Of a stretch of DNA of 64,000 bases, positions 10,609-21,724 are shown one piece after another. This DNA is from Posidonia oceanica (lineage: Eukaryota > Streptophyta > Magnoliopsida > Alismatales > Posidoniaceae), in assembly GCA_037176725.1 (NCBI GenBank), contig JAZBRS010000026.1, forward strand, positions 153,461,501-153,525,500. Direction: 5' to 3'. Position 1 is the stretch's first letter. Every line of letters starts with the position of its first letter. Under the pieces are notes generated by a model, which saw nothing but the letters and a program-made list of their open reading frames with translations, ran no database searches and was not told where the DNA came from. The translations under genes were made by a program, and so were the position numbers.

Positions 10609-13048
10609 TGTAACCATCTCTCATGTACGATGCGAGGGCCGCTGCCAAAGCTCGCAGGCGTCCGGTCGAAGAGAAAGAAGGCCGCAGTTAATGGTGTATC
10701 CGAGGAGAGTTTGACTTGAGGAAAAAACACCAATAAAATGATGAAAGATATCAAAAGATAAAGAGTAAGGTCAAATTTGATTTCCCCGACGGAGTCACCA
10801 CTTTACTGTAACCGTCTCTCATGTACGACGCGGGGGCCGCTGCCAAAGTTCGCAGGCGCTCGGTCGAAGAGAAAGAAGGCCACAGTTAATGGTGTATCTG
10901 AGGAGAGTCCGACTCGAGGAAAAACACCAATAAATGATGAAATCAGGGAATGATAAAGTAAACAATGCAAAAAGGGGAGTCGCCTCCTAGTCTAATTGAG
11001 AAAAGCCAGAAGACAAGGAAAACCGGATGTAAATTAATAAAACAAAAGAAAACCAAAGTGGATCCATGCAAAACGGATGCGACATTGGGTCATTGTGGTC
11101 CAGAGATGGTTAAGGACTCCTGTTACGTGCGGGGAAGGTATTATGCACCCCCAACATGCCTGAGGAGCGGTCTTTTCTTACGTCATTCCGCTCATACTGT
11201 GGCTCAATGTAGGCCGAAGGCCAATTAATGTATGCTTACTAGCAAAAGAAGACATGCCATGATAAGTGTAAAAAATAAGAGAATAAAACTCAAATAAACA
11301 TGCATAAATGTTAAATGAAACCAGAGAAGTGACAAAACAATGCTAGAATGTAAACAAGCATCATAGATGGACAATGCAAGGATGAGGAGACCTTGTCCAT
11401 GTCAGCAGAGGTCTCTGTCAAAAATGCGAGAGCTCGGTGCAGGAGTCGCATGCGAGAGCTCTTCGCATAACAGCCTTCTGGACAGCAGGATCTCAAGGCC
11501 AAAATGTAGGATCAATCCTATTCGATTCGATATGAAACCGATCGAATGGAGTAGGGGGAGTATCTAGGATGGCAGACATGCAGTAATATGTAAGAAACAA
11601 GCATAAACAAGGGTCGGAAAAGGGCTGGGAACTCTATCTGAAATCATAGTCAAACACGCGAGAGGTCCATGTGAGACCTCGTCGCAAGACCGGTCTGTTC
11701 AAATAGAAGACCTTCATCACCCGATTTCGAGCCCGATTCTAAATGAAACGCAACAAAATCAAGCAGGGAAGCATGAGGGCACATCAGGCTACCCGAACCC
11801 GATGAGAATGTGCGATGGCGCCGCTCGAATCGCCGCCCCCACCTCGGCAGTAATGCGCCGGCAATCGCGCAACTCCGCCGGTCATAAAGGCGGATTGGAG
11901 CGCGCGGTCGGCCGTGGGCGCACTGAGGAGGATAGAGGGGTCTGCGAAGGACATTCCCAAAGGCTCAAAGTGGCGGGGCGAGGCGGCTACGTGCGCGATG
12001 GCGAGAGGCCATGTGCGAGCAATCTGCCCTCCACAAGAGGCGGCAAAACAGATAAAAAACAAGCAATGCAGCTAAGTAGGAATGTAAATAAAGCTAGGGA
12101 AATAAACACACAACAACAGGGAGTGATTCTACACTAAAAAGAGGCGGTGGATTGCCTACAGAAAGCGCTGTAGGGTTGTCTTCTCTGGCAACAGCGTTGT
12201 TTCCGGCGTGCGATAGGGCAGAGGTTGCAGGGCAGCTATTGAGGTTCTGGAGCAATGGGGAGTGGGCTCACTCACTCACGGGCTCTAGAGGACACTCGGG
12301 TGGTGAGGATACATGTCGCGGAGACTTGACGGCTAAGAGACGGCCGGAGTTGGGTTTCTCCGATCTCAGACGTGAGACAGAGGTGCTCGGTGCTCAGGGA
12401 ATCTCAGGGAAGCTCACTGAATGCTAGGGAGGCCGAGAAAAATCCGGGGGAGCCAAGAGGAAGTGCTGGTCAAGAGCTGGTACTGTTTTATAGGCCGGCG
12501 AAGTGGATTCCAGCCATTGATGGCCAACCGAAACCAAGGCTGGTGGTTGGGATTGTCCTGGGGAGATCCGAGGGAGTTGGATGCTTGGACGTGGGGTCGG
12601 ATGTGCCACGAACTCAAAGGCACATTCCTAGATCTATGGGAGCCAATCAGAAGGCAAGGATCAGTGGCCCAAGGAGGCCGGACTGCCTGATTTCGCCACT
12701 GACACAGGAAATAACGCGAGAGCTCCATGCGAGAGCTCGATGCGAGTGTCAGTTTGTCAGTTTTCACCACTGACACAGGACAAAACGCGAGAGCAACATG
12801 TGAGAGCTCGACGCGAGATTCATCCTGCAAGTTTTGCTGCCCTAGTTTCTAAGCCTGTTTCTCTGGTTTGTGGGCTATCCGAGGCTATGGTTTTGTGGTA
12901 TTTGTGGTGTTGGATGTATTGGGGTATGATTGGTGGAGTTTTGGTGGGTTTCGGTTTGGGGTTTCAAGAAAAGGTGGAAACCGCCACGACTGTGCGCGCT
13001 TTCCAGAGCAAACAGCCGTCACCTGACCTCTAGATTTGGGTGTCTACA
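10609..13048 (-). repeat. Element B LTR, copy 1 (inverted, inside the A-LTR)
   Basis: On the minus strand it starts TGTAGACACCCAAATC (at 13048) and ends GGTTACA near 10609. It matches 21725-24321 throughout. Its left end carries two 198-bp units, each ending in a PBS-like block (CCCCGACGGAGTCACCAC on the plus strand, near 10784-10802). The conserved LTR motif is inverted at 11105-11170. No gene; the frames at 12152-12830 are in LTR sequence. Confidence 0.85.
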
Positions 13049-15357
13049 GTAGCAAACCGCTGACGTCGACAGCACGCCTTAGCCACCATCACGTGCCGCT
13101 GAACCCACCGGAGCATCCCGCTGGACCGTCACTAGCCTCCGCGCACCCCAACACAGCCACCCGCCCGCCGGACCGCCGCAGCATCACCTTCCTTCTCCGA
13201 CGTAGTCAGTTGGGCTCGAAGGGCACTGTAGCGTTTTAAGTTAAATAGTTTTGATTTAAGTTTATTACTGCATTGCAATCAGGCCCTTATGTTTATTTAT
13301 ATTTGCATTTCAGTCCAGCATCAATTGAAAAGTCATTTAATTTGCATTTGTAATCATATTGCATTGCATTAAATATCTGCATGTTTTAAGAATTGCATTT
13401 AGGTCCAGTCACATGTCATCTGTGATTTAAATGTAATTTTAAACCTTATTGCATTGTAATAAAGCCCTGCTTGTTTTAATTTTTACATTTAGGTCCTGTT
13501 TACTTTAAACTGTGATTTAAATGTGAATTTAAAACTTTATTACATTGCAATAAAGTCCTACAAGTTCCAATTATTGCATTTAGTTCCTGTTTACTTTAAA
13601 CTGTGATTTAATATGCAATTTCAAACCTTATTACATTGTAATAAAGTCCAGCAAGTTTGCATTATTGCATTTAGGTCCAATTTGCCTCCAACTGCCATTT
13701 AAATGCAATTTTAAACTTTATTACATTGCAATAAAGTCCTGTGACTTGTGTTTATTACATTTAAGTCCTTTTTGCATGCATGCATCATTTAAATTGCACT
13801 TTAATCATATTGCATTGCTTTAAATGCCCAATAGTTTTCTAAATTGCATATCAATCCATGTTTTTAAACTGTTGCTTGTTTGCATACCTGTTTAGCTTTG
13901 CATTTTAAACCTTGCATGTTTTCAAAATTACATGTAGGTCCTTATGCCTAGTTTCTTCGTGCTTGCATCCTGCTTTGCATTTAAAACCCAACGGTTAGGT
14001 CTAATTGCATGTTAGTCCTAAAAACTACTGTTGTCTGCTTGCCTGTTTTGCATTGCACTTAGGTCCAGCATGTTTTCAAAACTGCATGTAGGTCCATTTC
14101 TTGCATTATTGCATGCATGTCTTTTAATTAATGTTGCATTTTGCCCTTGCTTGCTTGTTGCATTGCTGCATTACTTTTTAGCATGCATTTATCCTATTGC
14201 ATTGCATTTTGCCATGACATTGCATTTAGGTCCCTGCATTTACTTTAATTGCACTTAGGTCCCTGCATTTGCGTTTTTGCATGCATTGCATCCACATGTC
14301 ATTGCATATAGCTCCCTTTGCATCTTTTGAGCATTATTAGCTGCATTGCATGTAGGACACCCTGCATTGCACACATATAGGGGCATTTTGCACTTAGACC
14401 CCCATTTAGACCACTTTTTCTGGCCCTTGAGCCATCTGACTTGATTCCTGAATAACTTTTGATCGGACCGTTAGATCTGGTTAAATGATCTTTCATTCTA
14501 ACCAAAGTTATTTCAGATCAAGTCTCAGATCTTCAAGATAAGCCCACCTGAATCACTGCATATCACTCATTGCCTTATCATTTGCATTGCATGCATTGTT
14601 TTCGCGATCTGTTTTCTCGTGCATGTTGACTAGGCCTTACCGCCCCTGCTTTGCTTCTTTTTGCTTGTCGCACACTTGCATTGCATGGTTTTCTGCCCTG
14701 CTTTCGTTTCCCCTTGCATGTCACTTGCATTGCATGGTTTTCATCACTGTTTTGTTTTATCGCTTGCATTTGCATTAGGGCGATGATGCTTACTGCCTAG
14801 GAGTTCTTACGAACCAGGGCTTGCCTGTTCATAACACTAGCAGCGCTGTTGAGCACATAGATTGCACGTTTAATTCTCTGCACGCATCTTAGCACTTAGA
14901 GCATACATTTGAGCATGTAATTAAGCGTTCATGGCATTTAGGCATTCATAGCATGCATCTTCCTGCATATGCGAGCGAGAATAGCCTAAGAAAGACCGAT
15001 TCTTCAAACGTATCGGGGGTGCCTAACACCTTCCCTGTGCGTAACAGGAGTCCTTGCCCTTTCTCTTGGCCCGCAATGACCATTATGCCCTCATCCTAAG
15101 CACGAGTCATAGCATTGCATAGCATCACATCCCTTTGCATCCTTTTTGCATGGTTTTGCATGTCTTTCATGCATTTCCCTAGTTTTCCTTGTCTCCTAAT
15201 TTAATAGACACAGTGGCAACTCTGACTTGTCTTATCTTTCCTTTTTTCCTCTTTTGCCAACGTTTCCGAGTAGAGTTTCTTTCCTCGGATCCAACCGCTA
15301 ATAGTGAACCTGCTTCCGATCGGTGCACGCGAGCTTTGGCATTGTGCTTGGACGATC
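13049..15357 (+). repeat. Element A LTR, right part, copy 2 (3' end lost)
   Basis: Homologous to 24322-26660, and from 13601 to the 5' LTR (1 onward). It begins directly at the B-LTR edge, as copy 3 does, so both copies share the same A/B junction. It stops matching at about 15357 (GGACGATC), 20-30 bp short of the normal LTR end, and switches into inverted element B sequence. Confidence 0.85.
13420..13790 (+). repeat. 91-bp A/T-rich tandem repeat in the A-LTR
   Basis: Copies start near 13420, 13510, 13601 and 13692 with CTGTGATTTAAATG or a variant, then TTTATTACATTG, AATAAAGTCC and GCATTTAGGTCC. The same array is at about 24700-25070, and its last copies open the window. The repeated AATAAAG words resemble poly(A) signals. 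Confidence 0.7.
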
Positions 15358-15360
15358 TGG

Positions 15361-15762
15361 AACGAAGGCATGCAAAAGGGCTTGTCCTCGACTGAGGAAG
15401 CAAGTAGGCGGGACTCCGTCCGACCGGAATGAAGGCGTGCGAAAGGACTTGTCCTCGACCAAGGAAGCAAGCAGGCGGGACTCCGTCCGACCGGAACGAA
15501 GGCACGCGAAAGGGCTTGTCCTCGATCGAGGAAGGAAGTAGGCGGGACTCTGTCCGACCGGAACGAAGGTGCGTGAAAGGGCTTGTCCTTGACCGAGGAA
15601 GCAAGCAGGCAGGACTCCGTCCGACCGGAATGAAGGCGCGCGAAAGGGCTTGTCCTCGACCAAGGAAGCAAGCAGGCGGGACTCCGTCCGACTGGAACGA
15701 AGGCGTGTGAAAGGGCTTGTCCTCGATCGAGAAAGCAAGTAGGTAGGACTCCGTCCGATCAG
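15361..15762 (-). repeat. 67-bp tandem repeat, 6 exact-length units
   Basis: On the plus strand units start at 15361, 15428, 15495, 15562, 15629 and 15696, each beginning AACGAAGGC or AATGAAGGC and containing GGGCTTGTCCTCGA, GAGGAAGCAAG and GACTCCGTCCGACCGG. The CCTCG/CGAGG core is shared with the D 147-bp repeats. Overlapping minus-strand frames here (15179-15775) are products of the array, not genes. Confidence 0.9.
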
Positions 15763-15942
15763 AACAAAGGCACACGAAAGGGCTAGCAGGTTCAGGACCT
15801 ATTAACCGGAGAATGGCACGATGTGATGAGTTACGGACTCAACGACCGAAAAGGATAATGGGAATACCAGTATCTAGCGATATGGCAGAGGTCCGCAAAC
15901 GTTCCCATGACAGTTAAGGTTGTCAGCCTGGAGAAAGGGGAC

Positions 15943-16218
15943 GATACCAAGGGGCAGCAAGGATGCCCCTGGCATCGAGGGCGACGACAGGCCAGCGAGT
16001 CTGTCAGTCAAGAGGGGTGAAGACAGGTCAAACGACCTGTAACCACGGATGCAAAGGGAAAACCATACCTGAAGGTGTGGCAGAGGTCGGTAGACACTCC
16101 CATGACAATTAAGGTTGTCAGCCCAGACAGATAGAAAAGTGATACCATAGGGCAGCAAAAAAAGATGCCCCTGGTATCGGCAGAGATACCAGGGGACAGC
16201 CGAAGTGCCCTCGGTATC
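15943..16218 (-). other. Paired hairpins and motif of element B
   Basis: In the minus-strand sense, 16218-16185 is the first-type hairpin (loop containing CTTCGGCTGT) and 16178-16141 the second-type hairpin (GATACCAGGGGCA, T-rich loop, TGCCCTATGGTATC), separated by six bases. A further second-type hairpin is at 15976-15943. Order and spacing match A and D. Confidence 0.75.
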
Positions 16219-17837
16219 GAAATGCAGGGTGAAGACAAAACTAACGTGTTTGCCAACCGAGTAGTTAGGGGTACCAGCCCGAGGTCAACATTTTAACGGA
16301 CATCAACCGGGCAGTTAGGGCTGCCAGCCCGATGCAAGGAGTGAATGCAATAGCAAGGAATGCAGGGAAAGCGAGGACCCATCGTGGCAGGTGTGCAATG
16401 GTCTCAGTTCGGGCACGTGATGTTACGCCACAAGGTGGCAGACGATGAACATGCCGATCATCACAGACCATCCAACGTGGTGGGCGGTGAAAACTTTAAA
16501 AAGCACGGAGCCTCTGAGCAAGGTCAGGCAAAATGGTGCTCGTCCTTGACTCCAGTTTTCGAAAACAGGGAGAAGGGAAAAAGATTATTTAGCATATATG
16601 TTTTGTGGCTTTGGATTCAAAGCAGCTGCTTGGCGAGAGGATGCTTCTGCATGTCTTGATTCTGGAGACTCGATCTTCGAGCAATGCCATGTCAAGTTTT
16701 GGTTGGTGGCTCTCATTCTCACTCGTGGTTCGGGATGAGGCCTCAGCTTTGTAGTGTATAGCCTTTGGCTACATGTAGGTAGCAAAAACGTTGGGCGTAG
16801 CCTTACAGCCTCCATCTTAACTCCTCAGAGACCGACTACCGCTTTTAATGCTCTCGGAATGATGTTTCTTTTCCCCTCTTGAGTGACTGGATTTGCATCT
16901 GACCTGCCAAGGAGGTGAAGTTGTTGCTTGCATAAGGGGTTTTAGCGTGCTGCTTCGCTCGGAGGGTGGGGCCAGGTCCTCCTGATGGTGCTTCTTGTGC
17001 AGTTGGCAATTGTTGCTCGTAGTTAGAGGTTGAGGTGGCTTTGGTGCTTGTCCAAGTCACTCCTCTTATGGGCATCTTCTTTCTTCGACTTTTTTCTTCA
17101 TTTTTCTTTTCATGCCCAAAGTGCATATCATGCTGTTTTTATTTTTTGCTCACATGATCTCAATTCTTTTGGATATGCATTTCTTCGCCCTCTTAGAGTA
17201 GCGGTTTCTGATGAGGAGTTAAGAGTTATGCTGTTCAACGTACACCCTCAGCCTCTGGCTATACTCTGCTCTGCTTTGGTCCTCCCCATGGCTGATGGAC
17301 TCTCTTGATTGGATAGGTCTTGCTTTTGGAGATTCGTGCTCAACGAGATTCTTTGTTCTGTTCTGAGTCTCACGCTGTGGCCACATGCAAAGAGATGGCA
17401 TTGCTCGGGTGAGTCCTGCCTGAGACAGTTGATGCTTGACATCTTCTCGGGGTTGCTTGTAGTCCAAAGTCTTTTTTGGATTATGCAAATTTTTGTGGGT
17501 TTTTTGCATTTTAAGGGAGGGAACAAACATATTTTTGGATTTTGCATGTGTTTTGTATTTTTTATGGTTTTTTTTTGCTTGGGAAAACATGAAAAGCGAA
17601 AACCAGTAGAAAGGGAAAACATGTTTTTGATGCTCTGCATATCTTGATTTTTTGTTGTTTTTGGCCTTTTTCCAAGATGCAAGAAGTAAAATGCGCATGC
17701 AAGAAATGAGAGTGCATGTTTTTGATTTTTTTAAGGTTTTTATATTTTTTAGGGGTTTTGTGATAAGGCAGGAAAACGCGAGAACAAAACAAACGATAAT
17801 GCAGAAAAAAAAAAGAAAAGAAAAGGGGGGAAGAGGT
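16219..17837 (-). other. Element B untranslated region
   Basis: Non-coding. Inverted motif-family copies are at 16255-16340. The middle (16550-17560) is homologous to 6060-7160 of A. 17460-17830 is rich in T or A runs. No gene is supported. Confidence 0.6.
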
Positions 17838-17845
17838 ACTTACCT
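17838..17845 (-). promoter_or_regulatory. Consensus 5' splice donor after the B gag stop
   Basis: Minus-strand AG|GTAAGT follows the gag TGA by about two bases, exactly as in element A at 5474-5481. Conservation of a full donor consensus in two diverged gag-only elements supports a functional past. Confidence 0.4.
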
Positions 17846-17846
17846 G

Positions 17847-20723
17847 TCAATCACCTCGAGATGGAGGTGCCAGATCCGCTCCCGTGTCGTCGACGCTGCC
17901 CTGGCGGCTCTGGTCATGTGCTCTCTCATCCTTGTAAAGCTGTTCTGACTGGGTCAAGGAGGCGGGAGACTGGGGAGATGGGACAGCCAAAGGAGCTGGA
18001 GTTGAAGTCAAGCCGACGGGATCAAGAGGATCCATCGAGGAGGAAAAGGAGTTAACAGGGACAAGAGGGGAGGGGTAGTGTAGCGATCCTGTGAGTTTCG
18101 CGATCATCCGTGGACGCTGCCAGAGCTCCCGTGCACCGATCAGAAATCAGGTTCACTATTAGTGGGTGATTCGAGGAGGAAACTCGACTCAAAACACCGA
18201 AAACAGGGACGAAAAGCCAAAGGGAAAAAAGGAAAGGAAAGACAAAAGGGAGTCGTCACCGTGTCTATTAAGTTGGGAAACAAGGAAAACTGGGGAAATG
18301 CATAAAAAACATGCAAAACCACACAAGAAGATGCAATGCAATGCAAATGCTATGCAAAGAAGATGTCTCGTGCCAAGGACGAGGGCAAAAGGGTCATTGC
18401 AGGCCAGAGAAAGGGTAAGAACTCCTGTTACACGCGGGGAAGGTGTTAAGCACCCCCGACACGCCCGAGGAGCGGTCTTTCTAGGCTTACGCTCGCTTTT
18501 GAGGGAAAATGCATGCTTTGAATGCCTGCTAAATGATGTGCCTGAATGCTTAAATGCTAGGTATGCTGTGATTACATGCTCAAATGTGTGTTCTAAATGA
18601 TGCGGTGCACAAGGAAAGTAAACGTGCAACCTATGTGCTCAGCAGTACTGTCTGTGTTTCGAACCGGGCGAACCCTGGTTCGTGAGAATGCGGTAGTAAG
18701 CATCACTACCCTAATGCAATTGCAAGCTATTAAAACAAAACAGCGGTAAAACCATACACATGCAAGCGACATACAAGGGAAAACAAGAGTCGACACGCAA
18801 AACGGTGCAAAACAAGTGAAAATGGGAGTGGGCACGCAAAACGGTGCAAAAATAGGCAAAAACAGATGTTACTAGAGAGAGAGAGCCCCAAAAAATCGAA
18901 AAATGGGGTGTCAACAGGTAGGTCCCAGAGGTTCCCGCATCCCAAGAGACAGACGGATCAGGTTGTGATGACGGTGTCGGGGGTACCGAGACCGTCCCTT
19001 GCATGCATTTACCCTTCCTGCCAATCAGGTCCTGAATGACATCTTGGAGAGTGCGGTAGCCATCAGTTGAGTGTCCTATGGCTCGATGATAATCACAGTA
19101 CGAGCCCGCATCATACCACCATGGCAGTGGGTCTGGTGGTGGATGGGTTGGCGGGAGTCTCAGATACGGTGTGACTTTAGGGAAAACAACGCTCAATGGT
19201 GCAACCAGCGGAGTGTAGTCTCTCTCGGTGCGGCAACCTCATCTTTCCTTAGGCTGCGATCCTTGTCGAGCTGGTGCGATGTAGTGCATAGGCTCGACAG
19301 GGAGGGTTTCAAGAGAGGGCACGAGAGGAGGGACAGAGGGTGCCAGTTTGACTTGGAGCACACCGCACCTTCGCGCCAGTCGTCCAGCTGCATTGATAGA
19401 AACAACAAAGCTGTCAATCAAATCTTGGACAATGTCTCGCAAGGCGAAACACCGGTCTGTTTCTTGGCCAATGGTGCGATGAAACTTACAATAAGCGGTG
19501 ACGTCATACCACTTAGAGATTGGATTAGGAGAAGGATGCGGAGCTGGCTCCCTCAGCAAGGGGTGGACTAGAGGATATATTGTGCTGAGGGATTCTGGGA
19601 GTGTACTGATGAGGCTGATGCTGAGGCCTCGATTGCTGTCCCTAGCCAAGCTGCACAACAGAGGTAGGAAGGGGAGAGTGCACAGCGATGGGGATCATAA
19701 TTGTTCCAGTGTCGATGAGATCCTGAACTGCATTCTGCAGAGTGAAGCATTTGTCCGCCGAATGACCGACACATCGTGGAACATGCAGAACAGGTGCAGC
19801 CTAAACCACGCCGGAAGGGGGTCCGATGGTGGGCAAAAATCAAGGAGTGTCAAAAGATGGGCAACCCTAGGGAATAAAGAGCTGAGTGATTGGCCTAAGG
19901 GAGTGAAGTTGGGAGGTTGGCGTCGGGCGCACTTTGCCTTTTGTCATGGCTTATTGGGAGTCGGAAACGCAAGGGGCACAAGAAAGCTAGGGGGCACGAC
20001 TGGAGCAGGAAAAGGAAGTGCAGGAGACGGGGTTGCAACAGAGGAAAGCTGACTCTGCAAAGCTTGAGCTAGGGCCTACATCTCTTGAGCCAACTGGGAG
20101 AAGGATTCAACTTGGGGGGATAAAGTGGCTAGGGCGGTAGACCTAGAGGACATGGGGGGCCTCAAAGAAGGTTCTATTAGATTAGGAAGGGGGAACTCAA
20201 TGGAAGAGCTTGGAGGGAGAAAGGTACGCGCCTCAGCACGAGGACTAGGAGTTAGATACAAAAGTGTCCTAAAATAAGGGTTGAAGGGGGGCACAGCTGG
20301 CGAAGGGAGCGACGACGCCATAAGTGGGGGAGATGATATCCCGGCATGGGACATCACAAACGATCCCTGAGGCAGGGGAGCAGACTGGCCAGAAAGAAGG
20401 ACGAAAGATGTGGGCACAAAAGTCGCGGTGGACGTACAAGGAAACTGACCTACAGACGGGGGAGACACCTGATAGCTCATTCCACTGGTGTCGAGCGAAA
20501 GTGAGGACTGACCTCGTACCCCAACACGAGGCGCCACAGACAGATTGGAGACAAAGGCAGCCGGGCTAGGGAGAGATCCAGGAAGAGGTGCCTGGAGGAA
20601 GGGGCGGATGCCGGGTAGGAAGGAAGGAGGAGGAGACTGGCTAACAGTCCCGGCGTCCGTAGAAGGTGGCAGACAGAAGGATGGATCCCCCATGGCAATA
20701 GGGAGAATCCGGACAGACGGCAA
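17847..20723 (-). pseudogene. gag: Element B gag: no core domain, three zinc-knuckle modules, split by a solo LTR
   Basis: From the ATG at 20723 a Pro/Ser/Leu-rich region of about 215 codons stops at 20076. Three diverged repeats of one module follow (about 19913-19690, 19658-19380, 19245-18995). Each has TPL-PLS-FP, PLP-WY and a C-x2-H-x4-H-x4-C knuckle followed by L-D-VQDLID. Copy 1 has a frameshift, copy 2 has Gln for the second His, and copy 3 has Tyr for the last Cys. A tail (18078-17847) ending APPSRGD matches the A gag end. The Gag core seen in A and D (KYNGRGCP, GPALKWF) is absent. The solo LTR interrupts at 18079-18916. Nonfunctional as it stands. Confidence 0.75.
18079..18916 (-). 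mobile_element. Solo LTR in element B gag, with 5-bp duplication GGTAG
   Basis: Minus-strand TGTTGACACCCC at 18916 to GGATCGCTACA at 18079, flanked by GGTAG at 18074-18078 and 18917-18921. At 838 bp it is a related but shorter family: it carries the conserved LTR motif (18419-18475 inverted), the internal PBS-like GGAGTCGTCACC (18249-18260) and repeats of GCAAAACGGTGCAAAA (18790-18855) similar to the D-LTR minisatellite. A single LTR with a clean duplication indicates LTR-LTR recombination after insertion. Confidence 0.9.
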
Positions 20724-21700
20724 AAAGAAATAGGACAGTCAGAAACTGTAAGCAAGGATGTGGAGCCAATGCGACTTGAGAACGCACAAACGGCTGCAAC
20801 TCTAAACTTGCAAGACAAACAAAATGGTTAGATGGTTTGCAAAGGCATTAATTGTGGCATGAATGGCACACATGCAAATGAAAGTTCTAGTATGCACTCT
20901 CTTACCATGCACGTCCTGAGTGGGCTGCCTACTTGGACTCTCTTGTTGGATATGGGTTCAGACTCAGGTCAGAAAAAGTAGGTCCCATCTAAATCCTGGC
21001 CATAGCTCAGACAGTGACGGGTGGTGCGTTTGGGAGCCATCAACCTGCCAAAGCAAGAGTTGTACCCCCTAGTAACACCGACACGACCCTAGACAAGGGG
21101 GGATAGGGCCAATCTACCTGCGCTATCGCCAAAGCGACGAAACAGGCAGATGGGGCCTATCCTTCTCAGACTAGTAGGCGGACTCAGGGAGGAGAAGAAT
21201 GCATGCCCTATATGCTCAAACATGCGAGTATGCTTTAAGTTTTTTAGCTTGCACATTTTATTAATCGCAAGGGGGCAAAAGTTGGTGTAGAAGCTCTAGT
21301 AAGCCTAGGTATCACTTTTACTTGCATTTTTTAGATTAAACCAAGGAAGGAGGCAATCACATCTCTACTTTACCTTAGGATTAATGCAAGAAAAAGGGAA
21401 ACAAACATCCAAACATGGCAATGCTAAATCATACATCACATCAAAAGGCATGAGCATGACATGTGATTGTGTTGTGTGCATGATTTGTGAAATGAAAACA
21501 ATCAACAAATCAAAAAAGGCATGTATGTGTCAAGGCATGTGTGTGTGGTGATATGATATGTATGTGTGAAAGGAGAACAAATATTCAATCACAACATTGC
21601 AAATAACTAAGCAAAGTAACAAAGTGCTAGAGCAGTGATGCAATAAAGAAGAGACCACAAGATGAGCAAAAGGTGGAAGACACAAAGTCGGAGTCAAGTA
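20724..21700 (-). other. Element B 5' leader
   Basis: Non-coding, between PBS and gag. 20880-21200 is the inverted counterpart of the conserved A and D leader block, including the CCCCCCTTGTC-GGG hairpin region near 21085-21110. 21440-21560 is rich in CATG and GTGTG words. The bases just before gag form a pyrimidine-rich tract ending CTTGCAAG, at the position of the acceptor-like sites in A and D. Confidence 0.55.
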
Positions 21701-21718
21701 TCCCCAGTGGAGTCGCCA
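21701..21718 (-). other. Primer binding site of element B
   Basis: Minus-strand TGGCGACTCCACTGGGGA, two changes from the A and D sites. Six bases (GTAAAG) separate it from a TTACA that could be the LTR end, an unusually long gap; the LTR end may therefore be at GTAAAG instead. Confidence 0.75.
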
Positions 21719-21724
21719 CTTTAC

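Noticed and set aside
12152..12830. ORFs up to 138 codons on both strands
   Set aside because: They fall inside the inverted B-LTR and are differently broken in the second copy (23559-24135).
10604..13053. Target-site duplication for the inverted B-LTR in the A-LTR
   Set aside because: Flanks TTTAC and GTAGC (ACAGC in the other copy) do not match, so I do not claim a duplication there.
15179..15775. Overlapping minus-strand ORFs up to 198 codons
   Set aside because: They lie in the 67-bp repeat array and adjoining LTR; composition reflects the repeat and no domain is visible.
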